Assembly (NCBI GenBank): GCA_963169055.1
Contig: CAUJFU010000042.1
Coordinates: 1-11,619 of the forward strand
From: Myxococcota bacterium
Lineage (GTDB): Bacteria > Myxococcota_C > UBA6777
Direction of reading: 5' to 3'
DNA: 11,619 bases
The notes under the pieces are model-generated. The model saw nothing but the letters and a program-made list of their open reading frames with translations. It did not search any database and had not been told where the DNA came from. Position numbers and translations under genes: made by a program. Shown here piece by piece: positions 5,979 through 11,619 of this stretch (the stretch's first letter is position 1; the number at the start of each line of letters is the position of its first letter).

Positions 5979-6662
5979 TTAACGACGGGCAGACGCAGCG
6001 GCCTCTCGGATGGCGTGGATCTTTTGCGCATACAACTCGGAAGCTGCTGAAAAGACCGCATTTCCGGCAACAAGCACAGAAGCCCCTGCCTCCGCAATCG
6101 CGGGGGCGGTTTGTGGAGAAACGCCCCCATCGACCGCGATCAACGCATCTGGTTTGTGGTGTTGGAGAGTTTGCGACAAGGCTTGGATCTTTGGGAGTGT
6201 CGCCTGAATGAAAGATTGCCCGCCAAAGCCCGGATTGACGGTCATGATCAACACAAGATCGAGGCGATGCCAGACATAGTCTAGCGCATGCAGCGGAGTT
6301 GACGGATTGAGCGCAACCCCCGCCTTGCATCCCGCCTCTTGGATCTGTGCGAGGGTCCGTTCGAGATGAGGGCAAGCTTCGGCGTGAACAGTAATGTGAT
6401 CCGCTCCTGCTTGGGCGAATACGTCGATGTATCGCTCTGGTTCGACGATCATCAAGTGGACGTCCAACGGAAGCTGCGTCACAGGCCGAAGAGACCGAAC
6501 CAGCGGCATCCCAAACGTCAAGTTGGGGACAAAGCGTCCATCCATCACATCGATATGAAGCCAATCTGCGCCACCTTGTTCAACGGCGCGGACTTCATCG
6601 GCAAGATGAGCAAGATCTGCGGAAAGAATAGAAGGTGCGATACGGATCGGGTGTGCCGTCAT
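5979..6662 (-). CDS. rpe: Ribulose-phosphate 3-epimerase
   Basis: A 227-residue TIM-barrel enzyme that interconverts D-ribulose 5-phosphate and D-xylulose 5-phosphate in the pentose phosphate pathway. Seen directly: IAPSILSAD (8-16); [16 protein letters not shown] with metal/acid residues His36 and Asp38; DVHLMI with His69; the TVNPGFGGQ phosphate loop (141-149); and AVDGGV with Asp178. Length is normal and all expected catalytic residues are present. The ATG at 6662 has GGAGG 9 nt upstream. It lies 120 nt downstream of rpmG and 112 nt upstream of mnmG on the same strand, so co-transcription is likely though the spacers are long. Confidence 0.97.
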   Translation of the reverse strand: MTAHPIRIAPSILSADLAHLADEVRAVEQGGADWLHIDVMDGRFVPNLTFGMPLVRSLRPVTQLPLDVHLMIVEPERYIDVFAQAGADHITVHAEACPHLERTLAQIQEAGCKAGVALNPSTPLHALDYVWHRLDLVLIMTVNPGFGGQSFIQATLPKIQALSQTLQHHKPDALIAVDGGVSPQTAPAIAEAGASVLVAGNAVFSAASELYAQKIHAIREAAASARR

Positions 6663-6782
6663 CAGATAGAGCCTCCGAATGATGGGATGGATGGAGCGCG
6701 AAGCGAAAGAAAGGCAGAGAGCAAAAGAGGCGGAGGGATCGAACAGAGAGCGTGCGAGAAAGCAGCTTCGGCGCGGTGCGCG
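6663..6782 (-). other. Pyrimidine-rich spacer between rpmG and rpe
   Basis: The minus strand here is rich in C and T and poor in G, apart from the rpe ribosome site near 6672-6676. I see no promoter or intrinsic terminator. It resembles the pyrimidine-only tail of rpmB in composition, though less extreme. Confidence 0.4.
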
Positions 6783-6944
6783 TTATTTACTTTCTTTGAA
6801 GTTCACATGACGGCGCAAGATCGGATCATACTTGCGCAGTTCGAGGCGCTCTGTGGTGTTTCGCTTGTTTTTGTTGGTGTGGTAGATGTAGGTGCTTTCG
6901 GTGCTTTTGAGCTTGATGTTGACGCGGTCGTCTTTCTTGGCCAT
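6783..6944 (-). CDS. rpmG: 50S ribosomal protein L33
   Basis: A 53-residue basic large-subunit protein beginning [17 protein letters not shown], with the family core [29 protein letters not shown]. It lacks the CxxC pairs of the zinc-binding form, so it is the cysteine-free type. The start at 6944 is set by homology and by GGAG 8 nt upstream; the longer open frame has no support. It is first in an rpmG-rpe-mnmG run with its own promoter at 7059-7087. The common secE-nusG neighbours are absent here. Confidence 0.95.
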   Translation of the reverse strand: MAKKDDRVNIKLKSTESTYIYHTNKNKRNTTERLELRKYDPILRRHVNFKESK

Positions 6945-7058
6945 GACGGAGTCTCCTTTGTATGGTGTGACAAAAAGCCGTGATGTGTGGCTGTTGTTTG
7001 CGCTTTGTGATGAGGCGCGGTATGAAAGGGAGCGCCCCAACGCTTGGAAAGGTTGGAT

Positions 7059-7087
7059 TGCATAGCACAAGATCATCAAGATGGCAA
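7059..7087 (-). promoter_or_regulatory. Promoter of rpmG (rpmG-rpe-mnmG)
   Basis: On the minus strand TTGCCA (7087-7082), a 17-nt spacer and TATGCA (7064-7059), with TGC directly before the -10, give an extended -10 promoter. The leader would be about 108 nt. It overlaps the region upstream of the divergent flavoprotein gene, for which I see no clear promoter. Confidence 0.55.
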
Positions 7088-7118
7088 GGCATTCTTTCAA
7101 ACAGGGAGGAAAAAAGTG

Positions 7119-8528
7119 ATGGGGATCAAGGATGTGACGATCTTAGGAGGGGGGCTTTGCGGATTAACCACCGCATGGAAACTCCAAGAAGCCGGGGTAC
7201 AAACGCGCGTCTTGGAAGCTCAACCTGAGGTCGGCGGTCTTGCCAAGAGCCTGTTTTGGAAAGGATTTCGCTTTGATGTCGGCCCCCATCTGTTTATGCC
7301 CCGAGAGGCTCTGCTGCTCGACGAGATCAAAGCGCTGATGGGCGGAAGTTATCAAGTTCCTGTGCGCCAGTCGCGTTTATGGTTCAAGGGAAGATGGATC
7401 AATTATCCCCTCACCACCCGCTCTTTGGTGAATATCCCTTGGCCGATCTTGCTCCAAGCCACCGCCGAATTTGCCTCGTTGCAGATGCGCTATCGCCTTC
7501 AAGGCGAACAAGGCCGCGAACATCTCGCCCAAGGCAAAGCACGCTACGGTACCCTGCTCGATCAACTCCTGCTCAGCGAACAAAACCACCAGATATGGCA
7601 GGAGGCTTCGGCTTTTTTGTCGCCCTCATGGAGCACCCAAAGCAGCCCACAACCTCCCCCCAACGGAAGCATCGCAAGCCTCTTGCGCGAAGCATTTCGC
7701 CCACCCACCCCCTACACACAAAGCCTGCACTTTCCAAGCGAAGGCATCGGCTCCATCGCCAAACGCCTCCAAGCGCGCATCCTCCAATCGGGCGGAACCA
7801 TCCACACCAACGCCCGCGTCCAACGCATCCTCATCCCTCACGGCGAAGTCAGCGCGGTCGTCTTTGATGACGGCCAACGCGTCCAACACGTCCCCACAGA
7901 ATACGTCTTTTCCACCATCCCCTTGCCTTCGCTGTTTCCGCTCCTTGATCCCCTGCCTAACCACGCACTCCTCGAACAAATGGCCCGCTTGCGCCATCGC
8001 TCCTTGCTCATGCTACGACTCGTCCTCCAACAAGAAAACGCCGACACTCAACGCTGGTTTTATTTCCCTGCCAAACAATACCCCTTTTTCCGCGCAAGCT
8101 TTGCCCAACCCCTCCACTCTTCTGTTCCCCCCAAAGATCGGGCTTGTTTGATCGTCGAGTGCATCCTCCCCGAAGACCACCCCCTCCTTCGCGCCCCCGT
8201 CGAAGAGATCCTCCAACGCTGTCTCCCCGGTCTCCAAGAAGCCCAACTTGTCGTCCCTCACCAGATCCTCGAAGCCTCCGTCCACCGCGAAACCTTTGCT
8301 CTCCCCGATCCTGATCCCGATCAAGAAGAACACCTCCGCCAACTCCAAGCCTTCATCACCGGCACACGAAGACTCCGCGCCATCGGCATGCACAGCAACT
8401 TTCGCTCTTGGAGCCTCGAACAAACCTTTCGCGAGGCATTACGCGCCGCAAGAGCCATCCTCGACGAAAAAAACCCCCGACGACCCACCAAGATCCGCTC
8501 TGCCCTGCCCCCTCCTGCCTCCCCTTGA
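7119..8528 (+). CDS. FAD-dependent amine-oxidase/HemY-like oxidoreductase
   Basis: A 469-residue flavoprotein. The N-terminus has the dinucleotide-binding fold: [15 protein letters not shown] (GGGxxG at 10-15), VLEA with Glu33 for the FAD ribose, then the EVGGLAKS motif. [10 protein letters not shown] followed by KGRWINYPL resembles the amine-oxidase/protoporphyrinogen-oxidase-like superfamily that also includes UDP-galactopyranose-mutase-like proteins. The C-terminal part has a VFSTIPLP strand and [22 protein letters not shown], where a FAD-contacting segment is expected. The substrate cannot be named. The ATG at 7119 has GGAGGA 8 nt upstream; an in-frame GTG one codon earlier is possible. 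It is divergent from rpmG and has no same-strand partner within 160 nt. Codon choice shifts from G-ending and mixed codons early to mostly C-ending codons later. Confidence 0.8.
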   Translation: MGIKDVTILGGGLCGLTTAWKLQEAGVQTRVLEAQPEVGGLAKSLFWKGFRFDVGPHLFMPREALLLDEIKALMGGSYQVPVRQSRLWFKGRWINYPLTTRSLVNIPWPILLQATAEFASLQMRYRLQGEQGREHLAQGKARYGTLLDQLLLSEQNHQIWQEASAFLSPSWSTQSSPQPPPNGSIASLLREAFRPPTPYTQSLHFPSEGIGSIAKRLQARILQSGGTIHTNARVQRILIPHGEVSAVVFDDGQRVQHVPTEYVFSTIPLPSLFPLLDPLPNHALLEQMARLRHRSLLMLRLVLQQENADTQRWFYFPAKQYPFFRASFAQPLHSSVPPKDRACLIVECILPEDHPLLRAPVEEILQRCLPGLQEAQLVVPHQILEASVHRETFALPDPDPDQEEHLRQLQAFITGTRRLRAIGMHSNFRSWSLEQTFREALRAARAILDEKNPRRPTKIRSALPPPASP

Positions 8529-8547
8529 TCCGCTTGCTTTTCCGTCC

Positions 8548-8576
8548 TTGACACCCCACAACACACGGCCTACTTT
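8548..8576 (+). promoter_or_regulatory. Promoter of the RND efflux operon
   Basis: Perfect -35 TTGACA (8548-8553), a 17-nt spacer and TACTTT (8571-8576). Initiation is expected near 8583, the first base of the palindrome at 8583-8618. It lies 20 nt after the flavoprotein stop and 117 nt before the adaptor start, so the efflux genes probably have their own transcript. Confidence 0.65.
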
Positions 8577-8582
8577 CCAGCG

Positions 8583-8618
8583 AATGTTTTTTCGGTTGAT
8601 GAACCGAAAAAAAACATT
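8583..8618 (+). promoter_or_regulatory. Large inverted repeat at the predicted +1 of the efflux operon
   Basis: Arms AATG-T6-CGGTT (8583-8597) and AACCG-A8-CATT (8602-8618) flank GATG, with two extra A in the right arm. The T-runs are inside the stem on both strands, so it is not a standard terminator either way. It could be a repressor operator covering the start site, or a 5'-terminal mRNA hairpin that affects stability. Confidence 0.6.
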
Positions 8619-8692
8619 GCATCAAAAAGGTTGCGATCTGTCGGTTGGTGGACGCACAAAGTCAGGCGGACCAAAACAAGCGAGTGAGTGTC

Positions 8693-10048
8693 ATGGGAAT
8701 GCGGTGGAGATCTGTGTGTTTGGTGCTGTGCAGCGTATGGATGCTTTGGGGATGCAAAAAGCCCGAGGCCAAAAAAGAAGAACCGCCTATTTATGTGCAG
8801 GTGGGGAAGGTCGTGCAAACGGATCTGCCTGAACTACTGCGCTTTACAGGCGATATCGAGGGGGAAGCCCAAGTGCAAGTGTATGCGACGGTTCCCGATC
8901 GCATCAAATCGCTCCACGCCGATGTAGGCGAAGAAGTCAAGCAGGGCCAATTGTTGGCCGTGATCGAGCACACACGACTGCGACAAGCAGTGGCCCAAGC
9001 CGAAGCGCAACTTGCGGCGACGTATGCAAATCTTGCGGGTGCGCGGGTGCAATTGTCAGGAGCCGTGTTGTCGCGTGAGTCGGCTCTGCGCGAACTCAAG
9101 CGCCTGCGACGCTTGTACAAAAGCGGAGCCGTCGGCGAACAACAAGTCGATCAACTCAAAAGCCAGTACGACAGCGCCACGACACAGGTACAAGCCGCAG
9201 AAGCCCAGATCGCCTCGCTCAGAGCCGCCGTCGGCCAAGCCCAAACCGCCAAACAAAACGCGATCGTGCGTTCTCCGATCAAAGGCATCGTGGGTCGGCG
9301 TTACCGACAACTTGGTGAGATGGCCAGCGCGCAGTTTCCGCTGTTTTCGATCGCCGATATGGACGAAGTCAAGGTTCAGATCAACGTCACCGAACGCGAT
9401 CTGATGAAGATCCGCATCGGCGACAAAGCCTCCATCACGGTTGCAGCGTACGGAGAGCGCGTATTTGAGGGGCGAGTGAACAAAGTCGCGCCCACCCTCG
9501 ATCTCGATACCCGCACCGCCCCTGTCGAGATCCGCATCCCCAACGTCTATCCCGTCCAACCCGAGCGCTCCTGCACCCCGCCCTCCGCCAAAAAACCCGC
9601 CATCCCTTGCGCCAAAGGAACCCAGTGCTATCGCAACCACTGTGTCGAGCTTCACCCCCTCAAACCCGGCATGATCGCACGCGTCACCTTGCTCGTCAAA
9701 GTGCATCGAAATGCACTGATGATCCCCATCACGGCCCTTCTCAACAACTCTTTCGGCTACAACGCTGCCCTCCAACAAAAAGATCTCGCTGTCTTGCTGA
9801 TGGAAGAAGACAACATCCCCCGCCGCCAACAGATCCGCATCGGATTGGAATCGCCCGATAGTACGATGGTTCAAGTGACGTCAGGGCTGCAAGCCAACCA
9901 GCGGTTGATCATCGAAGGGCAAAACTTTTACAAGCCGGGCGTCCGTATCAAGATCTTGGACGACAAGAAAAAAGAAGAGGCCCCCCCCAAAGCACCTCCC
10001 GCAAGATCCCCCCAAAAGACCGCACACAGCGATAAAACGGGTATGTAG
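8693..10048 (+). CDS. RND efflux periplasmic adaptor lipoprotein (HlyD/AcrA family)
   Basis: A 451-residue membrane-fusion protein linking an inner-membrane RND pump to an outer-membrane channel. ATG at 8693 is chosen because a lipoprotein-type signal follows (WRSVCLVLCSVWMLWGC, lipid Cys21; Trp at -2 is atypical). Its ribosome site is weak (GAGTGAG), and upstream TTG/GTG starts exist. Domains: lipoyl half (YVQVGKVV..., VPDRIKSLHADVGEEVKQGQLLAVI), an alpha-hairpin of roughly 100 residues with Ala/Gln-rich heptads, the second lipoyl half (IVRSPIKGIVGRR), a beta-barrel, and a membrane-proximal domain (LKPGMIARVTLLV). An insertion at 286-322 carries Cys294, 306, 312 and 317, absent from typical adaptors. 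The Lys/Pro-rich C-terminus is probably disordered. The permease follows after 74 nt. Confidence 0.92.
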   Translation: MGMRWRSVCLVLCSVWMLWGCKKPEAKKEEPPIYVQVGKVVQTDLPELLRFTGDIEGEAQVQVYATVPDRIKSLHADVGEEVKQGQLLAVIEHTRLRQAVAQAEAQLAATYANLAGARVQLSGAVLSRESALRELKRLRRLYKSGAVGEQQVDQLKSQYDSATTQVQAAEAQIASLRAAVGQAQTAKQNAIVRSPIKGIVGRRYRQLGEMASAQFPLFSIADMDEVKVQINVTERDLMKIRIGDKASITVAAYGERVFEGRVNKVAPTLDLDTRTAPVEIRIPNVYPVQPERSCTPPSAKKPAIPCAKGTQCYRNHCVELHPLKPGMIARVTLLVKVHRNALMIPITALLNNSFGYNAALQQKDLAVLLMEEDNIPRRQQIRIGLESPDSTMVQVTSGLQANQRLIIEGQNFYKPGVRIKILDDKKKEEAPPKAPPARSPQKTAHSDKTGM

Positions 10049-10063
10049 CCCGACGCGGATCTC

Positions 10064-10102
10064 TTCGTCCAAAAGCACCTCAACATTCGTCCAAAAGCAC
10101 CT
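10064..10102 (+). repeat. 17-bp tandem direct repeat between adaptor and permease
   Basis: ttcgtccaaaagcacct occurs at 10064-10080 and again, identical, at 10086-10102, separated by caaca (22-bp period). It fills most of the 74-nt gap before the permease ribosome site. It has no obvious hairpin and may be a simple duplication or a binding site. Confidence 0.75.
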
Positions 10103-10122
10103 AAGCAAAGGAACACACAAGC

Positions 10123-11619
10123 ATGGGCGCGCTTTCGAGTATGGCCGTTCGGCGGGCCGTCACCTTTTCGATGCTTTATTTGATGATCGTCGGGTTTGGG
10201 ATGTTTTCTTTTTCTCAGCTCAAACTCGACTTGTTTCCCGAACTCAAATTCCCCACCATCGCCATCGTCAGCAACTACACAGGCGTTGGCCCCGAAGAGA
10301 TCGAGACTTTGGTGTCTCGACGCATCGAATCTGCCGTAGCCTCGGTTAAAAACGTCAAGCGGATCTCCACGACGGCGAAGCTTGGGGCTTCTTTGATGAT
10401 CGTCGAGCTGGAGTGGGGAACCAATATCGATCAGTCGATGATGGATATCCGCGAGAAGATCGACCTTGTCCGCAAGCTGATCCCCGAAGAAGCACGCCAA
10501 CCGATCTTGTTTGCGTTCGATCCCTCGCTGCAACCGATCCTACTTGTCGCGGTCAATACCAAGGGCAACTTGATGCAGATCCAAGATCTGATCGATCGCC
10601 GCATCAAGCCGTTGATCGAGCGCTTACCGGGTGTTGCGTCGGCCAACATTACAGGCGGCTCGAAACGCGAGATCCAAGTCATGGTCGATCCGATCAAGTT
10701 GCAAGGCTACGGGATCGCTTTGGTGCAGGTGCTGCAAGCCCTCAACGCAGAAAACGTCCAAGTGGCATCGGGCGTCTTGGAACAAGGAAAGCGCGAATTT
10801 TCTTTGCGCACGATGGGCAACTTTACAGACGTGGATCAAATGAAGCGCGTGGTGATCGGCTACAAAAGCCAAGGCCCGGGCGTCATGCCGCAACCGATCT
10901 TTTTGCAACAAGTCGCCACCGTGATCGATGGAGAAGAAGAAGAAAAACGCGCCATCCGTTCGGACGGAAAGCCCGGTATGTTGTTGATGATCCAAAAACG
11001 CTCGGACGCCAACACCGTACAGGCCGTCAAAGCGGTCGAAGACGACCTGCCCAAACTCAAAAAGCTCCTCCCCCCCGGCACCGACTTTAGCATCCTGTTC
11101 AACCAAAGCGATATCATCACACAATCGATCTCCAACCTGCAAAGCTCAGCCTCTCAGGCCTTTTTCCTTTCGGTCTTGGTGCTGCTGTTCTTTTTGCGGT
11201 CTTTTCGCACTTCTTTCATCATCGCCTTGTCGATCCCGATCTCTGTGATCGCAACCTTTAGCGTTATGCATCTCGCTGGCATCACGCTCAACATCATCTC
11301 GATGGCTGGACTCGCCCTTGCTGTCGGGATGTTGGTCGATAACTCGATCGTCGTGCTGGAAAACGTGTACCGCCACTTTGAAGAAGGCAAGTCCGCCGAA
11401 GAAGCCTCGATCCAAGGCAGCAAAGAAGTCGGGGTCGCGATCATGGCCTCGACCTTGACGACGCTTGCGGTGTTTATTCCGATCTTGTTTGTCCCCGGGA
11501 TCGCAGGCGCGCTGTTTCGAGACATGGTGATCACGATCTGCTTTTCGCTGACGGCTTCGTTGCTTGTTGCGATCACCTTGATCCCGCTGATGTCTTCTCG
11601 GCTTCTCACGGACAGCAGC
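10123..11619 (+). CDS. RND efflux permease, 5' part (runs off window)
   Basis: The first 499 residues of an inner-membrane proton-driven RND transporter; the family is usually about 1,030-1,050 residues, so roughly half is outside the window. The ATG at 10123 follows a weak GGA site 10 nt upstream. After the short N-terminus comes TM1 (about 12-30), then the periplasmic porter region opening LDLFPELKFPTIAIVSNYTG and containing EEIETLVSRRIE and FDPSLQPILLVAV. From about residue 346 run TM2-TM6 (SVLVLLFFLRSFRTSFIIAL, SIPISVIATF, GLALAVGMLVDNSIVVLENV and onward). In TM4 Asp406 matches AcrB Asp407, but the next residue is Asn407 where AcrB has Asp408. Substrate is unknown; multidrug (HAE-1-like) efflux is likeliest. 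Operon with the adaptor. Confidence 0.93.
   Translation, partial: MGALSSMAVRRAVTFSMLYLMIVGFGMFSFSQLKLDLFPELKFPTIAIVSNYTGVGPEEIETLVSRRIESAVASVKNVKRISTTAKLGASLMIVELEWGTNIDQSMMDIREKIDLVRKLIPEEARQPILFAFDPSLQPILLVAVNTKGNLMQIQDLIDRRIKPLIERLPGVASANITGGSKREIQVMVDPIKLQGYGIALVQVLQALNAENVQVASGVLEQGKREFSLRTMGNFTDVDQMKRVVIGYKSQGPGVMPQPIFLQQVATVIDGEEEEKRAIRSDGKPGMLLMIQKRSDANTVQAVKAVEDDLPKLKKLLPPGTDFSILFNQSDIITQSISNLQSSASQAFFLSVLVLLFFLRSFRTSFIIALSIPISVIATFSVMHLAGITLNIISMAGLALAVGMLVDNSIVVLENVYRHFEEGKSAEEASIQGSKEVGVAIMASTLTTLAVFIPILFVPGIAGALFRDMVITICFSLTASLLVAITLIPLMSSRLLTDSS

Noticed and set aside
5867-6130. An 88-residue N-terminal extension of MnmG
   Set aside because: It would overlap rpe, has no family similarity, and the internal ATG at 5866 has a well-spaced ribosome site and matches normal MnmG length.
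8583-8618. Reading the palindrome as an intrinsic terminator of the flavoprotein gene
   Set aside because: The U-tract lies in the 5' arm and the 3' arm is A-rich on both strands, so no U-run follows the stem.

Overview
The window looks like the chromosome of a Gram-negative bacterium from the Myxococcota/Bradymonadota side of the old Deltaproteobacteria. Three things point there: a secreted, extremely cysteine-rich protein with a MYXO-CTERM-like tail (CxC, hydrophobic helix, Arg cluster), RND efflux genes that need an outer membrane, and moderately GC-rich DNA. This placement is an inference; no rRNA is present.

Layout. 1-496: intergenic DNA packed with small hairpins, including two elements with a GTAGGGGCG border, an intrinsic terminator for something left of the window, and one copy of a 114-bp structured repeat. 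497-2781 (minus): a DUF434-family gene followed 23 nt later by the cysteine-rich protein, behind a duplicated 34-bp segment that looks like two tandem promoters. 2961-3225 (plus): a complete tRNA operon with promoter, tRNA-Val(UAC), tRNA-Asp(GUC) and terminator. 3226-3568: the second 114-bp repeat copy, inverted relative to the first, and a 51-nt all-purine tract. 3569-6944 (minus): housekeeping genes. rpmB (L28) has its own promoter; upstream of it lies rpmG (L33)-rpe-mnmG, with long hairpin- or pyrimidine-rich spacers. 7119-8528 (plus): an FAD-dependent amine-oxidase/HemY-like protein. 8548-11619 (plus): a promoter with a large palindrome at its predicted start site, then an RND periplasmic adaptor lipoprotein and the first half of an RND permease that runs off the window.

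How they fit together. L33, L28, MnmG (wobble-uridine modification) and the two tRNAs all serve translation; Rpe belongs to the pentose phosphate pathway. The adaptor and permease form the inner parts of a tripartite efflux pump; no outer-membrane channel or local regulator is visible.

No complete new system such as a defence island is evident. The strongest leads are four tandem 12-cysteine modules with a conserved spacing, a similar C-x5-C-x4-C knot inserted in the RND adaptor, the 114-bp inverted repeat pair with covarying hairpin arms, and the palindrome at the efflux promoter.
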